NCBI GenBank assembly: GCA_016124935.1
Contig: WGMS01000005.1
Span: forward strand, 37,437 to 101,436
Source of the DNA: a bacterium
Lineage (GTDB): Bacteria; Cyanobacteriota; Vampirovibrionia; Obscuribacterales; Obscuribacteraceae
DNA length: 64,000 nucleotides
Reading direction: 5' to 3'
Shown piece after piece: positions 1-9,189 of this stretch (positions within the stretch are counted from its first letter, which is position 1; each line of letters starts with the position of its first letter). A model generated the notes under the pieces. That model did not search any database. It had not been told where the DNA came from and was given only the letters and a program-made list of their open reading frames with translations. The translations under genes were made by a program, and so were the position numbers.

Positions 1-1864
1 CTATCAGTTTGACATCGCCTTCCTCGGTGAGGATGAGGTTATCCGGAGCCAGATCACAATGAATTATCGGTGTCGGTAGATTATGAAGATAAGAGAGGAT
101 CTCGAGTATCTGTCGAGCGATATGGCGAACTCTCTTCGATGGTAGAGGACCTTCTTCAGCGACAACCTGACGTAGAGTCTTGCCGGGAATATATTCCATT
201 ACCAGATAGGCTCTCGTATCTTCGATGAAATGTTCACGATGACAGACGATGTTCGAATGCTTGATAGAAGAAAGCAACTGGCTGGCATGCTCGAAGCGAA
301 TTCTGGCGTTTTGCAAGATACGCACATCGGCATTGCCCGGCAAAACAAGCTCTTTCACCACCACGGATTCGTTTTCTTCCAGCGAGCTGGCGATATAAGT
401 GGTGCCCTGACCGCCATAACCGAGCACCGATTCGATCTGATAGCGACCGCGTCCTACACGACGTCGCTCGAATTTAGAGCTCTCCGATTGACCGGAGCCA
501 AAGTCCCTCTCATCCACAATCAAAGCATCCTTTCCTGCCTGGGCAAGCCAAAGATCGGTAAAGTTGAGGTCGGCAGATACGGTGGTGGCTCTCAGGAATT
601 CGTCGTTAAAATTAGCCTCGCCGGCATAGCGTTCTATTAACCGGAGCACCTTCATTCTCACAGCCACCTGGGGAATTCTATCGAGACGTAAAATCAATAC
701 TCTGTCGGCTCCATGAATTCGAAGATAGCCGTCCATCGGGTCGGAATAGGCTCTATCGGCTAAAAGCTCGACAAATTGAACCTGTTCGAAAGGCATAAAA
801 TACATGCCCTGACCGATGCTTTTCGCGTCGACAAAAAGAAAGTTCGGAGTCATCCTTCTAATGATAGGAAGAAAGACGAAAGCAACCATTGCGCTCATTG
901 ACCAAACAATAATCAGTTGATAGAGCACCTTCCCTGAGCAGAAGAAACTGGCAGCACCCCGATATAATACAAGCCAGAGCAGGCTGAGATTTTGATACCA
1001 ATGCTTCGAACCTATGTCCTGAACAAGCCGCTCCACCACTTTGTTCTCGACTTCGGGATTATCTGCCCAGTAAAGATCGCCTTCTTTGAAAGCTTCAGGA
1101 TATGCCGCTTTGGCCTGGGCAAAAGTCTGTCTGGCGATATCCTCGCGCAGCTCCGATTCGGTGAGCGACTTGCCGCAGGTCAAGGTCAAGACGGTGAAAA
1201 CGAGCACAACCACCATCCAGCCTGCCAGATAAATTGAAAAGAAGGTCTTCTTCTGCTGATTGACAAGATGGAAGAAGCTGTCTTCAACGGGACTCTTGAT
1301 CTGCCTTGCGATGACGCTATTGCTGTCGCTCGATTCATAAATGAATTTGATCAGCCCCCGGGATTCCAGAGGCAGGACATCTCCGTAACTGAAGATACAA
1401 TCGGGTCGGAGATTCTTGAGACTATTGAGAAAGTCCCGCAAGGTCCTTTCGTCATAGTCATCTAAATAAAGAGTCTCTTCGACACCGTTGTCAAAACGAA
1501 GCACTATCCCTTCTCGATAATCGTTCAGGACAGAGCCCGCCTCTCCACCGACTTCGACCAGTGTGCCAAGCAGCCTTTTCTCTGCCGAGAACGGTCCCAG
1601 ATAAATAGCGTCATCACCGAGCACCACTTTATTGAGGAACTGCCCACCAAGAACGGCAAGATAAACAGGGGGCAGAAAACAGACCCAGACCGCCGACTGA
1701 ATAACACTGGTCATGTCCGCCATGAAATTGCTCATATAGGCACCACCGGTTACAGCGATTTGCAAAAGCAATAAAAGCGGATAGAAGAAAAACACCGGCG
1801 AAAGAAAGAGCAGCATCTGGATAGACCTGGATACCGACTTCTTTCGCAGAACCAGCTTTTTCAT
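1..1864 (-). CDS. Membrane-anchored serine/threonine protein kinase (C-terminus cut by window edge)
   Basis: An open frame runs from the ATG at 1864 to the window edge, at least 621 codons. Residues about 1-70 hold two hydrophobic segments. Two more lie near residues 215-240 and 290-335, so most of the N-terminal two thirds is membrane-linked. The kinase domain starts near residue 470. It shows a glycine loop (GYGGQGTTY), a beta-3 lysine in VVVKEL, and a catalytic loop HCDLAPDN close to position 40-60. The usual HRDLKxxN is altered: the Arg before the catalytic Asp is Cys and the Lys is Ala, so it is a non-RD type. The rest of the kinase lobe lies outside the window. The start is 3 bp after the stop of the TPR/zinc-ribbon gene, so the two are probably one operon. 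Substrates are unknown. Confidence 0.85.
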   Translation of the reverse strand, partial: MKKLVLRKKSVSRSIQMLLFLSPVFFFYPLLLLLQIAVTGGAYMSNFMADMTSVIQSAVWVCFLPPVYLAVLGGQFLNKVVLGDDAIYLGPFSAEKRLLGTLVEVGGEAGSVLNDYREGIVLRFDNGVEETLYLDDYDERTLRDFLNSLKNLRPDCIFSYGDVLPLESRGLIKFIYESSDSNSVIARQIKSPVEDSFFHLVNQQKKTFFSIYLAGWMVVVLVFTVLTLTCGKSLTESELREDIARQTFAQAKAAYPEAFKEGDLYWADNPEVENKVVERLVQDIGSKHWYQNLSLLWLVLYRGAASFFCSGKVLYQLIIVWSMSAMVAFVFLPIIRRMTPNFLFVDAKSIGQGMYFMPFEQVQFVELLADRAYSDPMDGYLRIHGADRVLILRLDRIPQVAVRMKVLRLIERYAGEANFNDEFLRATTVSADLNFTDLWLAQAGKDALIVDERDFGSGQSESSKFERRRVGRGRYQIESVLGYGGQGTTYIASSLEENESVVVKELVLPGNADVRILQNARIRFEHASQLLSSIKHSNIVCHREHFIEDTRAYLVMEYIPGKTLRQVVAEEGPLPSKRVRHIARQILEILSYLHNLPTPIIHCDLAPDNLILTEEGDVKLI

Positions 1865-1867
1865 CGA

Positions 1868-3274
1868 TCAAATACCGGCAGTGGTATCGAATCCGCAAGA
1901 GGGGCAGATGTCTTTACCGCCCAGGGAAGCGCCGCAAATATCGCAGCTTTGCTCCAGAGCCTGGGTAAGGGACTGTACCTTGGTTACCTGCATGACTTTC
2001 CAGGAACCGGTTATGCGTCCCATGGTCTCGACATCCATATTGCCACCATTATCGGTATCCGGCTTTTTGGCTGTCTGGGAGAGCAGCTCGGCATAAGAGT
2101 TCATCAAACGCTTGGTCTCGGGATGCTCCGGACCGAAAACCTTATTCTTGATATCCAGGGCTCGCTTGTAGCCAGACTCGGCATGCTCGTACTTGCGCTG
2201 GACATGATAAAGGGTAGCCAGGTTATGAATAGCGCAGGCTACTTCCGGATGCATCTCGCCGAAGACCTTTTCATAGACATCGGCACATTTACGAGCCAGA
2301 GGTTCGGCGTTTTCATAGTCGGAGAGCTGATAGTAAAAGTTTGCCAGTTGGCCGAAAGAGTGAGCGGTTACCGGATGATTGACTCCCAGAGACATCTCTT
2401 TTATCTTGTGAGCTTCTTGAAAGTACTCGATGGCATCTTTCACCATACCCATCTTCTGCTTCACGCTGGAGACAGCCTCGTAGGCCCTGGACAGGATCTG
2501 TCCTCCGACTCCGAATTTCTTGAGGATGTTCAGGTTAATTTGATAAAGACAGTCGGCATAGGCGAAGCTGCCATTGGTCTCGGCATTCTGAGCGCTCTCC
2601 AGGTTGCTCTGATAAATCGCCTCGGCTTCCGGCTGGGTAACGGAGAGGAGCATGACCTGCTTGTTGGTACCGGTTCCAACCTGCCTCTCTACCGGCACGG
2701 ACTCCTCTGCCGAAACCGGCAGCTTGAGGACATTGCTTCCGATCCAGTCTGCCAGGGTGACAACCTTGGGATTAGCCCCCAGAGCTTTCGCCCCTGCCGC
2801 ATCGCCCCGGGAAATGAGCAGGTCGGCATAGAGACTGCGAACCTTGGTCGAGCACATATGCTGCGAACCCAGCATCTTATCGGTCAGATCGAGGGCGGCT
2901 TTGTAATGTTTTTCTGCTTTATCTAAGTCACGAGAGACATGATAAATCATCGCCAGATCTATCGAAAAAGCAAGCAAATTGGCACGACTGAGAGAATGAT
3001 TGTGTTTATAGAGACTGACGAGCTGTTCGCAAAAAATCCTGGCTTGCTCGAAATTGGCTATGTACCAATAAAGTTCGGCAAGCTTCTCCAGGGTCAACAA
3101 ATTGCGGGCGTCAGTCTCTTTGAAATCGCTGCACTCTTCTAATGCGGCAATAAGCGACGATTCGGCACTATCAAAGCGCTTTTCATCGAGCGCCTGAAGG
3201 GCAGAGTCTTTATAGATAACCCACTGCTTACTTGACTTACTCAACTGCTGCCCCCATGCCTCGGGCAAGCCCAA
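1868..3274 (-). CDS. TPR protein with C-terminal zinc ribbon
   Basis: Predicted 468 residues. Several TPR units of the kinesin-light-chain type are visible, for example around residues 65-145 and 265-385 (patterns like YxxALDxxxKxxGxxHP). The last 30 residues carry two CxxC knuckles (CDIC and CPSC), a zinc ribbon. It is probably a cytoplasmic scaffold or sensor acting with the kinase encoded 3 bp downstream. The only start in the uninterrupted frame is a TTG at 3274 with no clear ribosome site. In the same frame an ATG at 3313 opens ten good codons (MEEASRLIGL), then a TAG at 3283-3281, then the rest of the protein. The original N-terminus was therefore probably longer, and the TAG is a nonsense mutation, a readthrough codon or a base error. 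Confidence 0.8.
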   Translation of the reverse strand: MGLPEAWGQQLSKSSKQWVIYKDSALQALDEKRFDSAESSLIAALEECSDFKETDARNLLTLEKLAELYWYIANFEQARIFCEQLVSLYKHNHSLSRANLLAFSIDLAMIYHVSRDLDKAEKHYKAALDLTDKMLGSQHMCSTKVRSLYADLLISRGDAAGAKALGANPKVVTLADWIGSNVLKLPVSAEESVPVERQVGTGTNKQVMLLSVTQPEAEAIYQSNLESAQNAETNGSFAYADCLYQINLNILKKFGVGGQILSRAYEAVSSVKQKMGMVKDAIEYFQEAHKIKEMSLGVNHPVTAHSFGQLANFYYQLSDYENAEPLARKCADVYEKVFGEMHPEVACAIHNLATLYHVQRKYEHAESGYKRALDIKNKVFGPEHPETKRLMNSYAELLSQTAKKPDTDNGGNMDVETMGRITGSWKVMQVTKVQSLTQALEQSCDICGASLGGKDICPSCGFDTTAGI

Positions 3275-3381
3275 TTCCCGCTAGAGACCGATAAGCCGAC
3301 TGGCTTCTTCCATCTCATACCCAGATATGAGATAAAGTATTAGACCACTAAGTTATCAACATAACAGCTCTTAATTAAATG

Positions 3382-3413
3382 AAAAGCCCCCGGATAATCT
3401 TCCGGGGGCTTTT
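3382..3413. terminator. Strong bidirectional terminator hairpin
   Basis: A perfect 13-bp stem (AAAAGCCCCCGGA at 3382-3394 pairing with 3401-3413) encloses a 6-base loop. Each side ends in four T on its own 3' side. It would end minus-strand transcripts from the small gene at 3639 and insulate the TPR/kinase operon. Confidence 0.85.
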
Positions 3414-3456
3414 CTATGTCGTATACCGCGCAGCCTGCGCGGTTAAGTCAGCTTAC

Positions 3457-3639
3457 TCAGCAACCAGGCAGACTATTGTTTGCCGTATTGGGTTTGCTGT
3501 TCATGGCATCGAAATAATCCTTGTTGCTCGTACCGAGGTTGGATTCGGAAAAGAGCTTGCTGTTCGTTTTAAAGTTCTCGAACGCATCAGGATTTTCGGC
3601 CTTGTCTCCATTGGAGCCGGACTCGAAGCTGTTATTCAT
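3457..3639 (-). CDS. Small hydrophilic hypothetical protein
   Basis: About 60 residues, rich in Asn, Ser, Asp and Lys, with no membrane segment. I place the start at the ATG at 3639. A longer frame opens at 3708, but its first 23 residues look unlike protein. Only an AGG about nine bases upstream resembles a ribosome site. The gene ends 44 bp before the strong hairpin at 3382-3413, which fits a short transcript. Not recognised. Confidence 0.4.
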   Translation of the reverse strand: MNNSFESGSNGDKAENPDAFENFKTNSKLFSESNLGTSNKDYFDAMNSKPNTANNSLPGC

Positions 3640-3797
3640 GTTATAGAACCTGGGTAAGGGGCGGAAATCGCAGGGGGATTTATCAAGTTTCGATATTGTA
3701 TGAAACAAGTGTGACCAAAGTGTAGCTCTCAGGAAACCAGCAAATTGGGCACCTCCTGGAAATTACTCTATTGCCTGTCAGAGCAATCTCGCCTGAC

Positions 3798-4148
3798 CTA
3801 TTTATCTTCTGTCTTTTTCTTACCGGTGAACGCTTCGCGCAGAGCCCTTGCCATGTCGGTCTCCGGCGCGGAGCTCCAATCGATGCTCTCACCCAGTTCC
3901 CGCAGGCGATTGTTTTCGGCACCTTCAGCTTTTTCTTTGCCTTTGCCCTTACCTTTATTTGGATCCCCCGCCCTGTCTCCAGTCTCCGGCTGCAGCGACT
4001 CTGCTTCGACTTTTTCCGGCGCAGGCTTAACCGCTTCGATAACGGGCTCCGTTTTTTCCACAACCGGCTCGATTTTATCTACCGCTCTTTCTAAGACTTT
4101 CTCAACTGGTGGCCTGGCCTGGGTTCTTTTACTGGCCACGCCTCCCAT
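3798..4148 (-). CDS. Disordered ORF overlapping the end of the RGG protein (out-of-frame C-terminus or separate small gene)
   Basis: About 116 residues starting at ATG 4148, in the +1 frame relative to the large gene whose stop codon lies at 4131-4129. It contains a Glu/Pro/Val-rich segment with repeated EPVVEK/EPVIEAVKP-like units, a Lys/Gly run (KGKGKGK) and an acidic-helical end. That composition is credible protein, not a shadow. Two readings fit. It may be the real C-terminus of the upstream 1,355-residue protein after a frameshift (indel, sequencing error or +1 slip at the UAA), or a coupled separate gene. The ribosome site before 4148 (AAGGTG touching the ATG) is poorly spaced, which favours the first. 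Confidence 0.55.
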   Translation of the reverse strand: MGGVASKRTQARPPVEKVLERAVDKIEPVVEKTEPVIEAVKPAPEKVEAESLQPETGDRAGDPNKGKGKGKEKAEGAENNRLRELGESIDWSSAPETDMARALREAFTGKKKTEDK

Positions 4149-7100
4149 CACCTTCTTCGCTACCGCGTCTGCCCTGGGGTTTACCTCTGCCGCCCCGGTC
4201 TCCGCCGCGATCACCACCGCGATCACCGCCACGGTTGAAACCGCCTTCCCTTCTTGGCGGGCGAAAACGACCGGAGATAAGGCCATCTACCAGCTCCAGC
4301 GCTCGACCATGTTTACCACCGGATGGTGATACCATCTGGTTGACCAGGGAGATAGCAAGCTCCTGATTGACCTGGACATCACCCTCGGTGACGTTCTTAT
4401 TATAATTTCTGTCCTTCGGATTTCTGACACGGTGCAGATTATTGCCTTCATTTATGGTCTTCATCAACATCGAGACATCACTTATGTTCTTAGCACCATC
4501 GGTGACTATATCTATCAACTCTCGATACTCCGGGGCAGAGCGCTCGGGATTGAGACGGAACATAATCTGATCTAAGGCGGCAGGGTCTTCCCCGGCCAGG
4601 CGCTGAAGCTTGGCTACAAGCTCGGGCGATCCGGGGCCTTCTATAGAAAGCATCTTCTCCACCCGGTCGAAGCGACTTTGAAGAGTTTCTACCCGCGGCG
4701 GTCTAGCACCGGGACCGGAAAAACCGGCAAGCTCATTGAACTTATTGGGATCGCTCCGGCGAACACTCTCCATCTCTTTGACCAGTTCAGCATTGACTTC
4801 CGGCTTATACTGAACAGAGCCGTCCGGCTTGACCTGAACATTGCCCCGCAGCAGATCTTTGACCAGCCAATCGGGTAAAGCTTCGCGCAGAACCTGTCCA
4901 GGCTGAGCCCCTGAACCAAGACGACCTCTGGCCACTTCTAACTTCATGCCTATATGATCGCCTAGCCAGGCGGGCGCCTCTGCCGTATTTTGTGCTTCGG
5001 AAGCCCGCAACATATCGCGGAAAGACTTAACCGCCCCATCGCCGGTGACATCTCGCGCCACCGCATCGACCAGCTCTGGTCTGTTCAGCACCTTGGCGCC
5101 GACAATGCCCATCCTGTCGAAATTAGTCAGATCACTGCCCTCGGCCTTTGCCTGACCATAGGCAAGCCAGTCTCTGAACTGCCTGGGCGTCATACCATCA
5201 ATCAGATCCACCAGTTGATGCGCTTTAACAAGTTTGGTGTTACCGGTAGCGGCTTCGAACTCTGGAAACATTTTCTGGGCGCGATAACTGTTCGAGCGAG
5301 CCGCTCCTTCTGCACCGGGACCTATTTGAGCATAATCAAGCTCTACCGGTCTGATATCAGAGAATCTAGAGAGTCCGTAGTCTGTCCGGAAATAGAAATC
5401 TATCGGTCCTGCCACCGAGCTGTATGCCGACTGCGAAGCGATTATCTCGAAAATATTCTTACCATAGTTAGGACTGCTGGGATCGGTCTCTATGCTGTAT
5501 CCGGTCTCTCTGGCACGTTGAGGCTGATTGGGGTCGGTTATCTCGCGACGATTCCGGGCGATAAAGTCGATAACCTGGGCTTTGAATGCCGCATATTCAG
5601 CCGGATTGGTCGGTACTTTAGATATAAGGTTCAAGAATGGCTCGATCACATCAGCATCATGACGAATGCCTTTTAGCTGGGCATCGCCGACATCACGTCG
5701 ACCGCCGTTCTGGGAGAATAGATAGGCTTCTTTAAGCGTGGTGGCAGCCCGGGGATCGACTTCCGGACTGAGGCTTGCCAGTTTCTCCAGGGCGCGACCA
5801 AGGTGCACCCCTTCGCCCCTGGCGTAGTCCACCAGAGCGGCTGTAGCCTCTCTATTAAAGGGAGCAGCCTCGGATACGACACCACTTTCGCCTTCGGATA
5901 CCCTCTTGCCCATGGCTGCATCAAGCAGTTCTACGCCTTTCATAAGAGTCGAACCCAGCCTGGAATTGGGAGCGCTGGCATAGGCCATGACCACTGCATG
6001 TTCCATGTAGGGATCGTTATTGCGAACCGCCTCGCTGAGCAGATAATCGCCCACCGCCTGGCCGTCGCCTTCGGCATACTTAAGGAATCTATCTCTCAAA
6101 CCTTGAGGAGCATCGGGATGGAAAGAGCTGCGGGCAAGAGCCTCTCCTTCTATGGTACGCGACTGAGTGTAATCGAAGCCGTAGGCTCTCTCGATCACTT
6201 TCACCATTCTGGGACTATCGACGGTATAGGCCCATTCTAATAAAGCCTTACCGACCGAAGCGCCATCTCCGCGGGCATACTCACCGAAAGCTCTGGTATC
6301 GACTTCGGTGCCCTGCTTCTCGGCCCGGACCAGCATGTCCAGTCCGCGATCGAACTCGCCAAGCCGCTCGTTGAACTTGCCATACTCGAAACTCTGAGGG
6401 TCGAATTCATTGCGAGAATCTACCTGGCGACGCAGCCTGCTGGCCACTGCCTCTGTCGCGATGCGAGAGACAGCCTCGTTGCCTTCTCCTTCGACTTTGT
6501 ACTCCTGACCATATTTCTCGCGAATCTGCACTATAGATTCGCCCATTCTCAAATCTTTACCCAGAGGCGAACTCTCGATCTGGCGATAGGTCTCTATGGC
6601 AAGGTTCTGAATTTCGGGCTTGCCCATTCTCTCGCCCATGGCTACCAGGTCGTGGCCGAACTCGACACCACCGGTTCTCGCCCACTGCGTAAAAGCGTCC
6701 CGAACGGCCTGGGGAGAGGCAGGATCGGCAGCAGCTTTGGTAAGGGCTTCGCCCCTGAGCGCATTGTTCACTTCCGGCGAAAGTTGATAAACCCGACTGA
6801 CCAGATCTATCAAAGCCGGATCGTTTTTAATATGAGCTGCTTCTATAATAAATTTGGCTGCCGGAGCGTTGGAAGCATCCCCTGCAAAGTCCAGAAAACG
6901 TCCGGCAGATTCAGTGGTGCCTTCTTTGACGGCCTCTAGTGCGCGGGTGAAGCCTTCTTTCACCGAAGGCGCAATCTCCTGGGGTACGTCATAGACCTTA
7001 AAGGTCTCTCCTGCCCTGGCTCCGTCTTTACCAGCCAGAACAGTGTTCTCCAGACGTCTATCGGCGCCTTCTCCTTCGATAATCCGCCTTCCGGCGTCTC

Positions 7101-8196
7101 TGGCCCGCTCCACAAGCCCCTTACCGGAACCCGCATCGGTCTCAACCTTAGCTTCTAGCTTGCCTGGCGCAATGTCGGCAGGCTTTATTTCAATACCACC
7201 TTCCCGGACGGTGCTGCGCTGTGCCGCTTCCAGACCGGTTCTGGCAACCGCAGGAGCGATATCCGACCGTAGCGAAGCCAGAAGATCGGCGTCATTCTGA
7301 CGCTTTACTCTGCCCTGTTCGGCCAATTGATGGAAAGTAGGCGCCGGTTCGGCCCCGATGAAACTCTTCAGCTTAGCCACACCGGCATCTTTGAGACCGA
7401 GTCCCAGACCGACCACACCGAAGGTGTAAGCGTTCTTGCCATAGTCTTCCAGACCGGAATACTTGGAAAAATCTGCTCCTTTGAAAGCTACATCGTGGGA
7501 GAACGTATGAGCGAAGCCAGCCGGAGCGCCCGAAAGGGTGGTAGCAGTGATGTTGCTGCCCAAAAGCTTCTGCGCCCAGGGTTTTGCCAGGGAGCCCGCA
7601 TAGGACTTGATCCCTATGGTAGAGGCGGTCAGGGTACCGAAAGTGGCAGCACCGACAGCGAAATTCTTCGGTCGGGTCCAGATGCTATCCCCCTCTTCCG
7701 TGGGTATGAAGGTAAACTCGAAGGCACCGCCTGCAAGGGCTCCTTCGGCAATGGCGACTTTTGTAGGCGTGTTGAGAACTCGGCTCACCGCAAGCCCGGC
7801 TTCGGTGGGAGCCAGTTTGCTGCTCATCATCTTGACGCCTTTATGAGTCACCATGAACGGCGCGATTATCCCGGCAGCACCTCCCAGTTGCTGGGCATGC
7901 CAGCGACCGGTGCCGAACTCGGCCGGAGCCGGAATATCCATCTTGCCGAGCACATCTTCCATGCCTACCAGCTGTAAAGCACCCCGACCGGCGCTATGGA
8001 TAGAATAGGCTGCAGAGTAGAGCCCTTCTCCCACAAGGGTATCGGCGGGTTTGGCAATGCCGGGTAACGGAGCCTCATCCGGTTTGGTCAGTCTTACTAA
8101 AGATAGGTTATCGCTGGAAATGCCCAGGTCCATATCGACCTTGTTCAAATTGGAAGGCTGGTCTTTATCGGACTGGATTTCTGGTGTGTCTGCCAT
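4129..8196 (-). CDS. Very large unrecognised protein with glycine-rich membrane-like segments and C-terminal RGG repeats
   Basis: About 1,355 residues from the ATG at 8196; an earlier ATG at 8235 adds 13 residues that look untranslated. Residues about 40-270 contain several small-residue hydrophobic stretches (for example around VGAATFGTLTASTIG and FGVVGLGLGLKDAG), like glycine-zipper or membrane-associated helices. The long middle is alpha-helical, with repeated blocks mentioning ARSS/RGEALxxAA patterns, possibly HEAT-like solenoid repeats. The last 45 residues are basic RGG/RGGD repeats typical of RNA-binding disordered tails. Just after them the frame closes with TAA, while a plausible continuation exists in another frame (3798-4148). 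No domain is recognised. It is divergent from the response regulator at 8379. Confidence 0.75.
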   Translation of the reverse strand: MADTPEIQSDKDQPSNLNKVDMDLGISSDNLSLVRLTKPDEAPLPGIAKPADTLVGEGLYSAAYSIHSAGRGALQLVGMEDVLGKMDIPAPAEFGTGRWHAQQLGGAAGIIAPFMVTHKGVKMMSSKLAPTEAGLAVSRVLNTPTKVAIAEGALAGGAFEFTFIPTEEGDSIWTRPKNFAVGAATFGTLTASTIGIKSYAGSLAKPWAQKLLGSNITATTLSGAPAGFAHTFSHDVAFKGADFSKYSGLEDYGKNAYTFGVVGLGLGLKDAGVAKLKSFIGAEPAPTFHQLAEQGRVKRQNDADLLASLRSDIAPAVARTGLEAAQRSTVREGGIEIKPADIAPGKLEAKVETDAGSGKGLVERARDAGRRIIEGEGADRRLENTVLAGKDGARAGETFKVYDVPQEIAPSVKEGFTRALEAVKEGTTESAGRFLDFAGDASNAPAAKFIIEAAHIKNDPALIDLVSRVYQLSPEVNNALRGEALTKAAADPASPQAVRDAFTQWARTGGVEFGHDLVAMGERMGKPEIQNLAIETYRQIESSPLGKDLRMGESIVQIREKYGQEYKVEGEGNEAVSRIATEAVASRLRRQVDSRNEFDPQSFEYGKFNERLGEFDRGLDMLVRAEKQGTEVDTRAFGEYARGDGASVGKALLEWAYTVDSPRMVKVIERAYGFDYTQSRTIEGEALARSSFHPDAPQGLRDRFLKYAEGDGQAVGDYLLSEAVRNNDPYMEHAVVMAYASAPNSRLGSTLMKGVELLDAAMGKRVSEGESGVVSEAAPFNREATAALVDYARGEGVHLGRALEKLASLSPEVDPRAATTLKEAYLFSQNGGRRDVGDAQLKGIRHDADVIEPFLNLISKVPTNPAEYAAFKAQVIDFIARNRREITDPNQPQRARETGYSIETDPSSPNYGKNIFEIIASQSAYSSVAGPIDFYFRTDYGLSRFSDIRPVELDYAQIGPGAEGAARSNSYRAQKMFPEFEAATGNTKLVKAHQLVDLIDGMTPRQFRDWLAYGQAKAEGSDLTNFDRMGIVGAKVLNRPELVDAVARDVTGDGAVKSFRDMLRASEAQNTAEAPAWLGDHIGMKLEVARGRLGSGAQPGQVLREALPDWLVKDLLRGNVQVKPDGSVQYKPEVNAELVKEMESVRRSDPNKFNELAGFSGPGARPPRVETLQSRFDRVEKMLSIEGPGSPELVAKLQRLAGEDPAALDQIMFRLNPERSAPEYRELIDIVTDGAKNISDVSMLMKTINEGNNLHRVRNPKDRNYNKNVTEGDVQVNQELAISLVNQMVSPSGGKHGRALELVDGLISGRFRPPRREGGFNRGGDRGGDRGGDRGGRGKPQGRRGSEEGDGRRGQ
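4205..4228. repeat. 12-bp tandem repeat encoding GGDR units
   Basis: Two nearly identical 12-base units (CCGCGATCACCA/G), flanked by degenerate copies, encode the Arg-Gly-Gly-Asp repeats on the minus strand. Such repeats favour slippage and may be connected with the frame change just downstream. Confidence 0.7.
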
Positions 8197-8378
8197 AGAA
8201 ACGAACTGAACTCTTATAAATAGCCGGGTACCCATGAGGTTACTTACTATTTATTCCGCAGACAATGGTAAATCTCCCATGCCGATATTATTTATGCCGA
8301 AATCAAAATGGGCTTAGTCTAAGTGGGTATGATACAAATACCTCGAACAGAAGCAAGGAAAAGCCAACAGAAGCCCAG

Positions 8379-9056
8379 ATGGCCAAGATCCTTTTAGTAG
8401 AAGACGAGACAGATATATCCGAGCTGGTCAGTGAGTGGCTGGCCCGGGAACACCATGTGGTGGAGGTGGCGACTTCAGGGGAAGAAGCCCTGGATATAAT
8501 CAGGGTCTATCCTTTTGATGTGCTCATTCTCGACTGGGTCCTGCCCGGCATAAGCGGTGTCGATGTTTGCAGACAATATCGCAGCAAAGGCGGGCGTTCT
8601 CCGATATTAATGCTGACGGCAAAGAAGGACGTGGACGAAAAGGAGACCGGTCTCGATGCCGGCGCCGATGACTATCTGACCAAGCCCTTCGAACTGAAGG
8701 AACTCTCGGCAAGAATCCGTGCGCTGTTGCGGCGACCGACCCCTTTCGCCGGAACTGTGTTAAAAGTAGGGCCTATCAGCCTGGATACGACATCCCACGA
8801 GGTTACCAGGGATGGCGCAGTGGTGGAGCTTTTGCCAAAAGAGTTCGCCTTGCTGGCATTTTTCATGCGTCATCCGAACCAGGTCTTCAGCGCCGATGCT
8901 CTACTAGATAGAGTCTGGTCCTCGGACTCGGAGGCATCGCCCGAAACCATCCGTACCTATATAAAAAGATTGCGCAAAAAAATCGACGAAAAAGGAAAGC
9001 CTTCCATGGTCGGCACGGTTCATGGAGTAGGCTATAAACTGGTCGGTCCGGATTAA
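8379..9056 (+). CDS. OmpR/PhoB-family response regulator
   Basis: About 225 residues from the ATG at 8379, where the receiver domain begins with KILLVEDE. The receiver (residues 1-120) keeps the acidic pair in VEDE, the phosphoacceptor Asp in LILDWVLPG, the Thr in MLTAKK and the Lys in LTKPFE. Residues about 130-225 form a winged-helix DNA-binding domain (LLPKEFALLAFFMRHP, VWSSD, IRTYIKRLRKKI, VHGVGYKL). It should be a DNA-binding transcription factor phosphorylated by a histidine kinase. No kinase gene is adjacent, so it is an orphan here. The frame extends upstream to 8265, but those residues precede the conserved fold and are not used. Confidence 0.95.
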   Translation: MAKILLVEDETDISELVSEWLAREHHVVEVATSGEEALDIIRVYPFDVLILDWVLPGISGVDVCRQYRSKGGRSPILMLTAKKDVDEKETGLDAGADDYLTKPFELKELSARIRALLRRPTPFAGTVLKVGPISLDTTSHEVTRDGAVVELLPKEFALLAFFMRHPNQVFSADALLDRVWSSDSEASPETIRTYIKRLRKKIDEKGKPSMVGTVHGVGYKLVGPD

Positions 9057-9063
9057 ACGAAAC

Positions 9064-9090
9064 AAAAAAATCAAGCGGGGCGATTTTTTT
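9064..9090 (+). terminator. Rho-independent terminator after the response regulator
   Basis: Stem AAAAAAATC (9064-9072) pairs with GATTTTTTT (9082-9090) around a 9-base GC-rich loop. It lies 8 bp after the stop and ends in seven T. The AU-rich stem is weak in GC, but position and T-tract support it. Confidence 0.65.
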
Positions 9091-9189
9091 AGCTCAAACC
9101 TCGCAATTCCACAAATCTGTCACAAACCTCTTCTAGGATAGGAGCATCGAGATCAAAACTCGCTTGTTGAAGTCCGAGGTCCCCTGCAA

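Noticed and set aside
1949..2926. Plus-strand frame of 325 codons
   Set aside because: It is antisense to the clear TPR gene at 1868-3274 and has no domain pattern.
4205..4228. Repeat considered as a CRISPR-like array
   Set aside because: Units are 12 bp, adjacent and coding, with no spacers.
3745..4329. Plus-strand frame of 194 codons rich in Ser, Ala and Phe
   Set aside because: It is the antisense of the RGG/Glu-Pro-rich coding region; its composition reflects that and it has no ribosome site.
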